A stretch of DNA of 64,000 nucleotides from positions 7,147,001 through 7,211,000 of the forward strand of contig JAYKKI010000060.1 of assembly GCA_039881145.1 (NCBI GenBank). The letters are read 5' to 3'. Below are positions 25,420-36,560 of this stretch, one piece after another. This DNA comes from Druceiella hillmani. Taxonomy: Eukaryota > Arthropoda > Insecta > Lepidoptera > Hepialidae. Position 1 is the first letter of the stretch; each line of letters begins with the position of its first letter. A model generated the notes under the pieces. It worked only from the letters and a program-made list of their open reading frames with translations. It ran no database searches and was not told where the DNA came from. Position numbers and translations under genes: made by a program.

Positions 25420-26035
25420 ATTTAGAAATTATTGATTTTTTAAATTTATTTCTTTATTTGTATCATAACATATGGCATTATGCTAAGTTTCAAGATTATC
25501 GGTCGACCGGAAATACCCTATGAGTTTTTATGATCAGCAAGACCTTCCTATCCTGTCTTTCCCATCCCAAATCATATCAATAGATTTTTTACTTATACTT
25601 TTGTATTTTTAAAAAAAATATTTTTCGTCTAACGTGCTATAAATAATTTCCATTGTAAAATCTCTTACAGTCTACCAACTAAATTTTAATACCATTTATC
25701 ATAGTTGACTGAACGAGATTGCTCATGTAGCAATAAGTCCGCCATATGTACTATACATAACATATTATAAATAAAAATAAATAAGTAAATAAGACTAGGG
25801 CCAAAATTTAAAAAATACCCTTTAAAGGGCCATATATTTTTTCGCGCAAATCAAGAAACTTGATTTTTTACAAATATTTAAGGCTATAAGCCTCAGTATA
25901 AGATATTAATTTCAACTTTATTTCTCAAACCGTTTCTGAGAAAAAGAGGAGCTTTGACATACAAACGGATGGACTATCAAGTAACCCTACAAAGATTCCG
26001 TTTAAGGGACGAAACTCTTAAAAAATGGAAAACAT
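25420..26035. repeat. Second dispersed repeat family, copy 1, interrupted
   Basis: Blocks 'ttcaagattatcggtcgacc', 'taccctttaaagggccatat', 'ctcaaaccgtttctgagaaa' and 'gctttgacatacaaacggat' match 52085-52470 in order. The end carries the reverse of the 7689 family head ('gattccgtttaagggacgaa'). A 247-bp insert (25544-25790) splits it. Confidence 0.65.
25544..25790 (+). mobile_element. Truncated LINE/SINE insertion with 5-bp target duplication
   Basis: The insert ends in the 'gagattgctcatgtagcaat' 'aagtccgcc' block and an A-rich tail ('aataaaaataaataagtaaa'). It is flanked by AAGAC at 25539-25543 and 25791-25795. Comparison with the uninterrupted copy at 52085-52470 shows where it went in. The 5' part has no recognisable coding sequence. 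Confidence 0.65.
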
Positions 26036-26099
26036 TTTAATTTTCGTGAAGTAAAGTTATACCATATTTATTGTTCCACATTATTATAAATACATAGGG

Positions 26100-26182
26100 A
26101 ATATACTTACATAGATCGTAGCACTGAAATAGATCGTAGCACTGATCGTAGGAATATACTTACATAGATCGTAGCACTGAAG
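26100..26182. repeat. Short tandem duplication
   Basis: 'atagatcgtagcactga' occurs three times, with 'atatacttac' preceding two of them. Confidence 0.9.
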
Positions 26183-26299
26183 AAAAATTTATTTGAAGTG
26201 GATAGTAAATTCTTGAAAATATTTTAAACAATTTTAAACGTATTTTTATTAAATAGGTAACTAATTATATAAAGGTTAAAAAAATTTAAATCTTTTTTC

Positions 26300-26620
26300 C
26301 AAATCGAATTTAAATCTTTTCGACAAACGGGATTACGAACTTCATATTTCGGAAATTCCGTTTTTTTCTTGAAGTTTTACTTCTATAGACATAATGTGCA
26401 TGCGCAGTTTTTCTGAGCAGTGAACGAAACTGAGCCGTCAGGGTCGGGTCGGTGACACTGAATCGGGTAAACTCGGCTCCCTTCGTCATCGGACAAGCGA
26501 GTTCCAAATTCAAAAATGATAAAATGTGACCAATTGAACGTGCACTGCATTGTTCGGGTAAACTCGGCTCCTTTCGGCATCGGCCGAGCGGGTTCACTGT
26601 CTAACACGGAGTGTATCCTT
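26300..26620. other. GC-richer segment with an internal duplicated motif
   Basis: The motif 'gggtaaactcggctcc' plus 'tcggcatcgg..gcgggttc' occurs at about 26463-26495 and 26557-26591. The segment is richer in CpG than its surroundings and also holds 'tgtgcatgcgcagtttttct'. Frames on the minus strand (26310-26597, 26383-26607) are not recognised. Probably a mobile-element fragment. Confidence 0.4.
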
Positions 26621-26834
26621 TCAAGAATTACATTCCGTTTTTTAATAATATCTTATTTGAGTATATTTTAATCTGAGTATGTTATTTTTTTTCAATTTTG
26701 GTATTGAAAATTTCAAATTTTTTTGTACTGTTATATTTGTTACCAAAGTTTTCACTTCTACATTGTGGTTTCAAGAACATAATTGTTTTTTAAATTTATT
26801 GTTTTCGTATGCGCCCATAAATCGTGCGTTCATG

Positions 26835-27150
26835 TATCTTGTTGACCTTGAATTCATCGTAATTAAACGTGAATATAAGAAAAAATATCAAATTATTTAA
26901 GTGTATCTTGTTGACCTTGAATTCATTGGAATTAAACGTGAATATAAGAAAAAAATATCAAATTATTGTTGACCTTGAATTCATCGTAATTAAACGTGAA
27001 TATAAGAAAAAAATATCAAATTATTATTGACCTTGAATTCATCGTAATTAAACATGAATATAAGAAAAAAATATCAAATTATTGTTGACCTTGAATTCAT
27101 CGTAATTAAACGTGAATATAAAAAACATTATCTAATTATTTCACTTAATT
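26835..27150. repeat. About 60-bp tandem repeat, 5 copies
   Basis: 'gttgaccttgaattcatcgt' 'aattaaacgtgaatata' recurs at about 26841, 26904, 26967, 27027 and 27084. It keeps part of a 73-codon frame (26679-26900) open. Confidence 0.93.
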
Positions 27151-27629
27151 TATTTATTTAATAACTAAATATGGAATTTAAATCTAACCTTTAACCTAAT
27201 AAACCAGTCGAAATCAAGCCACACACATACACACTCCCATACATTTATTATTGCGATTAATAACTTTTGTAATATACATTATCTCGTTGTTAGGCAAAAA
27301 CATTCCCCATCTTTCGCTAGGTTTTTTTTGTTCATTGCTAGTCGGTTCCATGTTAAGGTTGCTGTTTCCTCCAGCACATCACGCCACCGTATACTCTACC
27401 TGTCTGCTGGTGTTTTGATATATTTTATGCACCAAGGAGTAGTATCTTGGTTTCTTCTTCTTTATCTATATTTGTCGATTGAAATATAGAAAAACGATGA
27501 CGTTGAGAGATAGCTTAGAATGCCTAATTTTACACTAAAATGTAAACTAAAGTTAGAAATTGCTATACATGGTAACGATAATTAAATTAGCAATTAAAAT
27601 AAGAGATACTTACAACATTTTCACAATTC
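27151..27629. other. No gene seen
   Basis: AT-rich. No repeat structure or domain-bearing frame. Confidence 0.35.
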
Positions 27630-28060
27630 AAGATTGTTATTTTTATTGAAAGTCTATAAAGATGTTGACCTTTCGTTCATTAACAGTGCGAATATATCTA
27701 CTCAACTCAAGAAGATGCTGTCATGGGATGCGTTTACTTCTTATAAACATGATAACACGGGTAGACTAAGATTCGCTGACGACATTTTCTTATTCTCAGA
27801 CGACCGGATGACCTTGAAACCTAAGATAAAGAGCTAAGAGATGCTTCTAGAAAAGTTGAATTGGAAATTGACTTGGTTTAAAGAAAAATTATGACTAATT
27901 GGTCAAATAATACCGTCAGCACTAAGTTAAACCAAACAGTTATAGAAAGAGAACAAAAATAAACATATCTTAGTTAAGACGCTGTTATGGGGAAAGAAAA
28001 CGAAACCGATGAAATAGATCTGCATATAAGACTAGCATGAGTGCATCACGTGACCTACCT
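27630..28060 (+). pseudogene. LINE reverse transcriptase fragment with intact FADD box
   Basis: An open frame at 27634-27837 ends with GRLRFADDIFLFSDDRMTLK, which carries the non-LTR F/YADD catalytic box (FADD here) and the downstream LFS. After a stop, shifted frames give MTNWSNNTVSTKLNQTVIER, then KENETDEIDLHIRLA. These parallel the post-catalytic 'KTK.MTN', 'VN..TIE.V..Y.YLG' and 'E I..RI.LAW' blocks. Upstream residues SFINSANISTQLKKMLSWDA are shared with the copy at 23905-24775, so both belong to one family. Only a fragment remains. Confidence 0.85.
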
Positions 28061-28198
28061 ATTCTAATTTAAATTTAGCGACCTCTAAGATATCCAACAT
28101 TCGATTTGAGTATTCTGTTACTAATATTTTGAGCTAACCTCTTAGTGAAAACGTGTATCTCTATATTACGTTGAGAGAATTTTAGTGTCTTCAATATA

Positions 28199-28500
28199 TT
28201 TTTAGGGTTCCGAAAAATATATTGAAGAAACAAAAAAAACTAAACCCTTGTAAGATCACTCTACTACTGACTACGTTCTTATCCGTCTGTATGTAACAGC
28301 CGAATAAGGATCTCGAAGACATTTTTTCACTATTTAGGTAGTACACCTTTAAAAATATACTGAAAAACAGGCAAAAATTATGAAACCCAGCAGCATATTT
28401 CCTTTTATTTCCGAAACTATTTAAGCTAAAATCATGACCGAAATAAAGATTTTAGAAGCCTACGCAAAGTTGTAGGAAATATAGGTTATTATCACCAATT
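28199..28500 (+). repeat. Dispersed repeat (7689 family), 5' part
   Basis: 'tttagggttccgaaaaatat', 'acccttgtaagatcac', 'tatccgtctgtatgtaacag' and 'acgcaaagttgtaggaaat' follow the family order. The characteristic 3' end is missing. Confidence 0.65.
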
Positions 28501-29289
28501 TTGTAATTTTTAAAATGGACACCAGTATTTTTATCCCTGCCAAAGGTATCTTAGATAATTTAGTTACATTGTAAACTATGAATAGAAATATTAGCAGTAA
28601 AAAGTTTAATAGAAATACAATGTACCCTTCAATATTAAGAGGTACCCAAATTTGTCCGAAATCCTACGAGCTTTCCATCCATGTGAGTTCTACACTTACT
28701 TGACAAATTTTTGTTTAAATCACCCATACTCAAAGTAACCGCGTCAATCATTAATTTTCCAGTTTTTCCATAATTGATTCAGGTATCTGATTTACTCGCA
28801 TTAAAAGCCTATTTTAGCGGGAAATCAGGAAACGTATACCATGTCATACATGACTTCCTGCTGGAGATAATTAAGACGGTTTACCAATACGCTATTCAAA
28901 ACAGGTCGCACGCAGCAAAACACAAAACAACAGGGCTCGTTCAGAGCCGTCACAACACAGCGAGGCGCCTTCACAGTATCGATCACCGGAACATGTGAAT
29001 AGAGCGGCCCGGGTTAGCGGAAGTCATTAAAATCGTTTCAATACTCTCCATCAAGATGATAGAGGTAGATATGACGGTGACGTAGTTACCTAAGTTACGT
29101 ATAGTAGGGTTGTACACAATGGATTCGTGCTATAAAGTTTTATTGTAGAATCGTAAAAATGGGATTATTTTAAGAGAATTTTAGAGAAAACTCTTATTTG
29201 TTTTTTTCTAATTTTACGTTAAAGTTCAAAAATTTTTTTTACATGGAAAGTGAAAGGAATCAAATAGGACAATCTCTACTAGTAACTAT
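28501..29289. other. No gene; GC-richer island at about 28780-29090
   Basis: A 300-bp stretch has more GC than average ('cgaggcgccttcacagtatc', 'gagcggcccgggttagcgg') and no repeat structure. A 74-codon frame (28774-28998) crosses it without a recognisable domain. It may be a conserved non-coding element or a small exon. Confidence 0.35.
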
Positions 29290-29460
29290 AGAATTAATAG
29301 ATTGATAGTTAAATTAGTTGACTGTTATATGAATTGGTTGAATTAGTTGATTGTTATTTGATATAGTTGAATTGGTCGATTATTATATGGATCAGTTGAA
29401 TTAGTTGATTGTTATTTGATTTAGTTGAATTAATTGATTACTATTTGAATTAGTTAAAAG
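29290..29460. repeat. Degenerate 26-30 bp minisatellite
   Basis: Variants of 'gaattagttgattgttattt' 'ga' recur six times. Confidence 0.85.
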
Positions 29461-29732
29461 TGAAACGTTTCAAACTAAATGTAAAATTGAATAACGACAG
29501 AAGAAATAAAAGGATTTTTCCCAAAAAATGTTTTTATTTTAACGCGCATCTTAATTTAAAAAAAAATTAAGTCTGATGCATTTACAATTAGACTCGTGAT
29601 CCCTTCATAAAATTATGTAAATTAAGTTTAAATTGTTGTTTTTTTTGCAAACAAATATAAGCATATTTTAGTTATTCAGAACTCTCCAAATTATTTAATT
29701 AACTTATTGAGCTATTAAATTAACTATTAAAT

Positions 29733-29986
29733 CACAATTAACTGAAACTACGTGATGTAGTATTATTTCTACTTTCTTTAAGTTCTTTACCACGACCTAG
29801 GTTTCATTGTATCTTTACTATATTTGCTATATTCCCATCTTTGCTAATAGCCCACCTGAAGATGTAATACAACGAAACCTAGGTCGTGGTAAAGAACTTA
29901 AAGAAAGTAGAAATAATACTACATCACGTAGTTTCATTTAATTGTGAATAATGAATTTCTACAAAATCAACGCCAAATATATTCAA
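29733..29986 (+). mobile_element. Palindromic hammerhead-type element, copy B
   Basis: It runs from 'cacaattaactgaaactacg' to the tail 'cgccaaatatattcaa'. The centre is rearranged: the left arm lost its stem II and core, and the right-arm hammerhead (29849-29889) has CTGAAGA, GAAAC and GTCGTGG but a shortened stem II. Direct repeats of 12 bp (29721-29732 and 29987-29998, 11 of 12 matching) flank it. Copy C starts about 20 bp further on. Confidence 0.85.
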
Positions 29987-30007
29987 TAACAATTAAATAT
30001 TTAAAAA

Positions 30008-30116
30008 CTAAATGAAACTACGAGATGTAGTATTATTTCTACTTTATTTAAATTATTTACCACGACCTAGGTTTCTTTTTATGATAAGATCTTCAGGTGG
30101 GTAATTTGTAAAGATT
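30008..30116 (+). mobile_element. Palindromic hammerhead-type element, left-arm fragment (copy C)
   Basis: 'aaatgaaactacgagatgta' begins the left arm, and the minus-strand hammerhead core follows ('ttcaggtgggt' end near 30102). Stem II has lost its symmetry. The right half is missing. Confidence 0.8.
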
Positions 30117-30519
30117 GACTCTTAGAAACTTTCAACAGCATTTATATATTACACAAAACAATAGCGGAAGCGGGGTTTGCGCTGGTTTTCCCACTGCTTA
30201 CATTTATGAGTTTATGGTAGGGGAGCGGTATTGTTTTTATTATATTTCCGAAAGTTATACAATATACAAATATTTTAATAAGAATAATAAATTAAATTAA
30301 TGTTATTTTCAATAATATAATTATACAAACGTCTGATGGTTGGAACAAGGTTATACAACTAATTATAAATATCTCCCATTTTTTTTTGTTTTCTTATGTA
30401 ATGTGTCTCCTTAGATGTGTAACCGGGCTGGAATAAGGGTTAATATATAAAATACGTAAAAATAAAATAATAAAAGTATTTCTCTTCCATTTTTCATTCA
30501 CACAATTTTGTTTTTTGTT

Positions 30520-31572
30520 TTTAGGGTACAAAAAAAGACCTAATGTATGATCACTTACCGATTCACTTGTCCATCTATCACAGCTGATTGTCTATGACAA
30601 GAAACAAACTTATTTAAACTTGGAATTGGTCATAATAATAAAGTATATTAACCCTAAATATCTGACACTCAAAAATATTTATATGGAAATTTTAGGGTAC
30701 GCAAATTAAGTATTCGAAATTTATTTTAAGTGTGGGATAAAGGGATGAAAAACATTTTTTTTAATTTTAAGTAGTATATGTTCAGAAATATACTGAAAAA
30801 TATGCAAAAAGTTGTGCGTGTACATATGTACGCGCGTTACAGGTTAAACTTCTTTTGCATAATCTAAGAATAACTTTGTTTACACACACCGAAACTTAAT
30901 CTCACTTAAATAAATACATTTAAAATAAAATTTCCAAAACTTATAAACACTATTTCTAACACAAATATTCACAATAAATAAATGCTTCTTTTTTTACTAT
31001 ATAGACCACTATTAAATTTTAATTACTAAAAAATACTATTTAAAAGCACACATATAACTTAGATTTGTATGAATATAAAACACGTGTTGTGTATTTACAA
31101 ATGTCTCAGTAACTATCATGAATATAGCATCAGTCACAACACGCATGTAAATAGGTGTTTAGTGAGCAACTTCATTCTGTCGGTTTTTGTTGCGTCGTGC
31201 GCGCGCATAAAATAGTATACTACTTCTTCTTACTTATTAATACTTAGAAGTATAATACTTCAAAAATATAATCTCTCTCCCCCCGGCTCCTGATTTTCCA
31301 AGTTGTTCAACCCAAAACCCAAAATTATCAAGAAACAGGTTTTTTAGAAACCTTCACAAAGGTTGTAGGATAACCATAGCGATGATTATAGATGCCATAG
31401 TGTTCGAAATATACACTATAATATTTATGTACTTTCTAATTAATTATATCGGGTATTATTAAATATTTGTTGCACTATATTAGGAATGAATGATGACATG
31501 TAAAGTAATTTCACTTCAAACAAAGTACGGGAGCTCTCGTTGCGCGAACCAGACTTGGTTTGACTTTTTTCT
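30520..31572 (+). repeat. Dispersed repeat (7689 family), two partial copies
   Basis: A head segment (30520-30700) holds 'tttagggtacaaaaaaagac' and 'ccatctatcacagctgattg'. A 3' segment (31285-31572) holds 'gaaaccttcacaaaggttgt', 'agtaatttcacttc' and 'tgcgcgaaccagactt'. Between them is AT-rich sequence without clear similarity, either decay or insertion. Confidence 0.6.
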
Positions 31573-33295
31573 TATATTTGAAAATTGTATTTCAATTCTG
31601 TTCAAAATATTTTCTCACATGTCTTCGAATAAAATTCAACGTAGTAAAAATCATCGTAACAAAAATCACGTCTTTGGCAATAAAAAGTTCGATTACCAAA
31701 AAATTACCATAAAATGGTAAATTAGATTGATAATTTGGTAAATAATAATAAAATGTCATTTAAGTTTCTGTTACAAGTATAAAATGATAAATCAAGTTTT
31801 ATTACTATCTGAGTAATGTCAAAGTATACCTTAATCGTTTGTATTGTTTCTTTTTCCAGAGTTTGAAAGTTACTTCACTCTGTTTATTTCTTAATATTGT
31901 AATATTGAATAAAGTGATCATAATGAAATATAATGGCCAAATTAAATGACGTTAAGTACCGAAGCTATTTTCAACAAATAAATTAAACCAATCACCAATT
32001 AATATATAACTTTGCTCCAATCGCCCATCGCGTTATAATCCCAATAAAGTCTATTTCAACTATTGCTGGGAACGTATTTAATAATTATTAACGTATTTAA
32101 TAAACATTTTAAAGGGCATGTCAAGATTAATTATAACATAACACAGGGAGAATTGTAGGTAAATTTGTGTAAATTGGTTGTTTCAAAATAATAATAATTT
32201 AATAGTTAATTAATGAAAGGGTGCTGAAAATTTTACGATAAGTGTGCGAGGTTAACTTAATATGAAAATTATAAATTTAATAAACTAATTATTTCATATT
32301 ATTACAGTGTATAATAGGGTATTTGACTTATATCTATATTTTTTTGTAAAAATATTTTCAAACTGTAAAGTAGGTTTAAAAAAATCTTGTAAAAAAATAA
32401 TGCTTGTAACAAACAATTAATCGAACATTTTTCCTATTAGGAAAATAGGAAAAATGTTAATTTTTTTGTTCATTAAATTAGAAAGCTATTATGAATTTAG
32501 TTTCTACGCAAAAAAAATGAGAAAATTATAACAAGCAATATATAACTTAAACGCAATACTAACCTTACAGTGAATGCTAAATACTGGTCAGTGACGTCAT
32601 AAGCCAGTTGTGTTTTGTATGGGGTTTTTTCGCGTGAATCGTAGTTCGTCAGTTTTTAAGTCGTTATATAACTTTGTTATGAAAAGTCGTAGGTGGCATT
32701 ATATAATTTATTTTAACCGTAATTTGTTAACGTTATTACTTATTCTATTTTAGTAATAAAAAAAAGTATAGTCAATAATCCTATTGTTATCAAAGTTTGA
32801 AATTATTTGTTAGCTAAAGATTAACAAATATATTAAAATATCGCTGTAGTTATATAATTTTCTTTTGAAATACTTTTTAATTTTCACCATGGCTATATTA
32901 AAAAATAACAAGTATAAGTGATAAATGGTTGGTAAAACAAAAAATGTACAATCCGCGTTTTTGTTTCTGTTATTAATATTTTTAACATACAGATATGTTT
33001 TCTCATATTTTACATCTAAATAATGCGATAAGTTTACGTTAATTAATTATAACTGATAATCAGACAAAAATCAATTAAAACCATTGTCATCAACTGCACC
33101 ATTGCCCAAGCACCTAATAAAAAATGAAAATCTAAAAGTTTAAACAGCAAGAGACAATGAGAAGAGGCAAGAAGATTCGCATAAAGTGGATGCAGTGGAC
33201 AGTCACCGAGCAAGAAAAGGAGAAGTCAATATGGATAATTGTTCATAAATATTAAACTATTTTTCTAGTCACTGGTACCAACGATAGTTAACGAA
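31573..33295. other. No gene seen
   Basis: AT-rich. A patch at 33100-33240 has A/G-rich sequence resembling decayed coding sequence but no motif I can name. Confidence 0.4.
32424..32458. repeat. Perfect hairpin, 15-bp arms, 5-nt loop
   Basis: 'aacatttttcctatt' (32424-32438) is perfectly inverted at 32444-32458. Confidence 0.9.
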
Positions 33296-33610
33296 TTGAT
33301 GAAAAAAAAATGGGATGTGGCTGTGTCATGGACACGGCCGTGTATTGTACGTGAATACGTCTATGTAACACATAATTTCAACCGCCCCAGCTGCAGATGT
33401 ACTGGCACCGTCGTTGAACCGCTCGGTCGCATTCATTCTTCTACGTTCCCGGCACTGCTTGACTCGGTCATATGGTGTTTTATGATTACCATTCTATTGT
33501 TCTTGAGAAGCCCTTTCCAGCCGTATACGCTCTCTGTATTTGGTTTTATGATATTTTTGATATTATTTTTTTATTCTAAGACCTTATTATATTCACTGTC
33601 ACTACTTTAA
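33296..33610. other. GC-richer open region, identity unknown
   Basis: A plus-strand frame of 104 codons (33296-33610) covers a 200-bp patch with much higher GC than the flanks. It begins WDVAVSWTRPCIVREYVYV and later has a hydrophobic tail. On the minus strand 33329-33493 is open for 55 codons and reads KTPYDRVKQCRERRRMNATE and then NDGASTSAAGAVE, which looks at least as protein-like. I recognise neither. A decayed exon, a small real exon or a mobile-element fragment are all possible. Confidence 0.3.
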
Positions 33611-34074
33611 ACTGATGTTTTATATACAATCGTTAGATTTTGATGACAGCTGACGATTAAAACTTAAACGAACATCGTAGCTTTTCCGAATCAAAAGTTA
33701 TATTAATTGCAAATCTCGATACGCAGCAAAATAACCTCAAAATGGCGGCGCTTCCCCCTCCACCACGCGCAATGCGTTACTGATCTCGCTTATTGTAATG
33801 AATTCTTTGATCCTTTAGCTATTCAGTTATATAATTTAATTTTATATGTAGAGGATAGATTCGAAACTGCAACGCCAAACTGTATCCCCCAATTTTGTTA
33901 TCAATAGGTTTTTTGGATTACCCCCGTATGGTAGCAAATTTTAAGATGTATTCACGTCAAAATAATCAAAATCGACCTATAATTGGAACTTGTATCCTTA
34001 TACGCGCGAACGTGTAGATCAGCGAACAGAGATGCATATAATTTTCCAAAAGCAAATACATGTCTTAAGAAATC

Positions 34075-34610
34075 TAAAAAAAAATGTTTTCACGTTTTAG
34101 AGGAAGATCCTCTGTCCAAAAGCTACGTTAAAGTTGATTATTAACAAAAGTATTCGAATTATAATCACTTAAGTCAGCGCGCTGGTCGATAAATAAAGCA
34201 CGCACCCTCGTGGTGTGCAACACGATGTCAACCATCGATATAATACGATGGCAATCACATGTGTAACACGGTGTCAACCATCGATGTAACACAGTGGCAA
34301 GCCGTGTGCAATACGTAAAACACTTAAAAAATATGTTATCATGTTTTAAAGGAAGATTCTTTGTCCAAAAATCTACGTTTAAAGTTGATTATCTATAAAA
34401 TTATCCGAATTATAATTACTTAAGCGTTAGCGCGCTGGTCGATAAATAAAGCATACAGCCGCGTGGTGTGCAACACAATGTGAACTATAGATGTAACACG
34501 ATGTCAACCATCAATATAATACGGTGGCAATCCAGTGTGCAACATGATGTCAACCATCCATGTAACACAGTGGCAATACGGTGTGCACCGTGGACGTAAT
34601 ATCAACCCAT
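34075..34610. repeat. 248-bp direct duplication with an internal 'gtcaacc' minisatellite
   Basis: 'ttttagaggaagatcctctg' near 34093 and its variant near 34341 start two copies that share 'gcgcgctggtcgataaataa' and 'gtggtgtgcaacac'. Inside each copy a short unit, 'aacacgatgtcaaccatcga' with variable ends, is repeated two to four times. Confidence 0.88.
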
Positions 34611-35151
34611 ACTAATTTGTAACTAAAGAAATATTTTCTTAAAATATAAATTGTCTTGGGAAATCGAGTTTACTTTCAGTAATGCGTAGAATGTTAAAAA
34701 ATTAAAAGATAATACATTGAATTATTTTCAATTATAGCTTATAAGTTCCGATCACAAGTAATAAACATGAGTTGGTTTGGATTACGGTTGACAATCAAAA
34801 TAATCAATAATTCATGTCGATTTGGAGCATCACTTACCTATTAAGAAATTATTTTAAAAAAATGACTAAGTGTGGGTCCAGACACGGAAAAAGGAGAATT
34901 CCTTAGTTGCCGATATCCCCTGAAATCACAAGCATAAAGCTCGTTCAAATTTATTCGAATATTCTAATAACTAAGACTTTTTAAGATTTTTCTAACCAAT
35001 AATTTAAGAAATAGATGGAGCAAGACAGCACATAGTATGTCATTTTAAAGGTTCACATTTTACAAACGCAGCGTAAAAGAGAAATATTCTCATGAGACTG
35101 ATTTTATTTGCATCTAATGTCACCAACGTGTCAAAAATATCAAGTAACGTA

Positions 35152-35768
35152 GATAATTGTTACTTTAATTGGAATAATTGTTACTTTAATTGGAACAATT
35201 GTTACTTTAATTGGAATAATTGTTACTTTAATTGGAATAATTGTTACTTTAATTGGAATAATTGTTACTTTAATTGGAATAATTGTTACTTTAATTGGAA
35301 TAATTGTTACCTTAATTGGAATAATTGTTACTTTAATTGGGATAATTGTTACTTTAATTGGAATAATTGTTACTTTAATTGGAATAACTGTTACCTTAAT
35401 TGGAATAATTGTTACTTTAATTGGAATAATTGTTACTTTAATTGGAATAATTGTTAACTTAATTGGAATAATTGTTACTTTAATTGGAATAATTGTTACT
35501 TTAATTGGAATAATTGTTACTTTAATTGGAATAATTCTTACTTTAATTGGAATAATTGTTACTTTAATTGGAATAATTGTTACTTTAATTGGAATAATTG
35601 TTACTTTAATTGGAATAATTGTTAACTTAATTGGAATAATTGTTACTTTAATTGGAATAATTGTTACTTTAATTGGAATAATTGTTACTTTAATTGGAAT
35701 AATTGTTACTTTAATTGGAATAATTGTTACTTTAATTGGAATAATTGTTACTTTGATTGGAAATTGTT
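35152..35768. repeat. 21-bp minisatellite, about 29 copies
   Basis: The unit is 'ggaataattgttactttaat' plus t. Copies are almost identical, with scattered single changes such as 'ttaact' for 'tacttt' and 'attctt' for 'attgtt'. Because 21 is a multiple of 3 and the unit has no stop in several frames, it yields frames on both strands: 121 codons plus (NCYFNWN heptads) and 215 codons minus (VTIIPIK heptads). Neither has a start context, a splice site or non-repeat flanking coding sequence. Confidence 0.97.
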
Positions 35769-36093
35769 TTGATTTAGTTATATGCACAAACTAAACGTTT
35801 TAAAACTATGCAAAGCTTATGGACATCCTTGTCAATTACACGGAACGCCACTAAACGTTACAGCCGTTTTCCTCGAAAACTTATTAATTTACATATTTTG
35901 TAATATTAAGAACCTAAAAAGGAGCGTGAGGTGTCGTGGGAAACCCGGCTAGAACTAAGTTTTTTTCGCTATGTATTATTTACTAAATATCAGGCACAAT
36001 GAAGTAATTTAACAACATTTGAGAGTAATTAAATGAAAAATTTTAAAAAATGAATGAAGGTAATATAATTCGCTATTGAAATAAAAAAAAAAT

Positions 36094-36095
<2 letters not shown>

Positions 36096-36149
<54 letters not shown>

Positions 36150-36150
36150 A

Positions 36151-36222
<72 letters not shown>
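36096..36222. repeat. (TA)n microsatellite
   Basis: About 125 bp of TA with one short interruption, 'tttataaattta', near 36145. Confidence 0.97.
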
Positions 36223-36228
<6 letters not shown>

Positions 36229-36406
36229 ATTCCGAGCAAAACTTGCATAAGACGTAAACAGTATTGCACGATTTAATTTTTGTATCAGTCAATATACGAG
36301 TACGTGTAAACGTTTGTCAATACAAATACTTGATACCAAAATGAAAAAAGGTGATCCAAAATTTAAGTTTAAAATAACTTATTGCCACTTTAACACTGGT
36401 ACTTAC

Positions 36407-36459
36407 CTGACTTCATCATCACCATCCTCAATTTCTACTAAATCACTTTCGCAATTCAT
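36407..36459 (-). CDS. Candidate first coding exon, product unknown
   Basis: On the minus strand an ATG at 36459, with A at -3, opens MNCESDLVEIEDGDDEV. The exon stops at a consensus splice donor, CAG|GTAAGT (GT at 36406-36405), after 53 nt, so the intron would be in phase 2. The peptide is strongly acidic. The neighbouring upstream sequence carries a TATA-like box and an initiator at good spacing, which supports a real gene start. No downstream exon could be identified; the intron would have to cross the TA tract and the 21-bp minisatellite. I do not recognise the peptide. It could also be the first exon of a transposon gene. Confidence 0.4.
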
Positions 36460-36560
36460 TCTTTGTTGATAACAATGACACTAGTTTGAAAATACGGATT
36501 GCTAAACACACACGCTTAATCGAATATAACTGATGCGCACGCCGCACGTCTATACTATAA
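36460..36560 (-). promoter_or_regulatory. Candidate core promoter and 5' leader
   Basis: Read on the minus strand: TATAGTATAG (36559-36550), then TCAGTT with its A at 36531, then a 71-nt leader to the ATG at 36459. TCAGTT fits the arthropod initiator TCA(G/T)T(T/C), and the TATA-like box starts 28 bp upstream of the initiator A, the usual spacing. No downstream promoter element of the DPE type is visible. The region just upstream of the initiator is CG-rich ('gcggcgtgcgc'). Confidence 0.4.

Noticed and set aside
35140..35787. 215-codon minus-strand frame, the longest in the window
   Set aside because: It is made wholly of the 21-bp minisatellite (VTIIPIK heptads); frames on the other strand are open for the same arithmetic reason.
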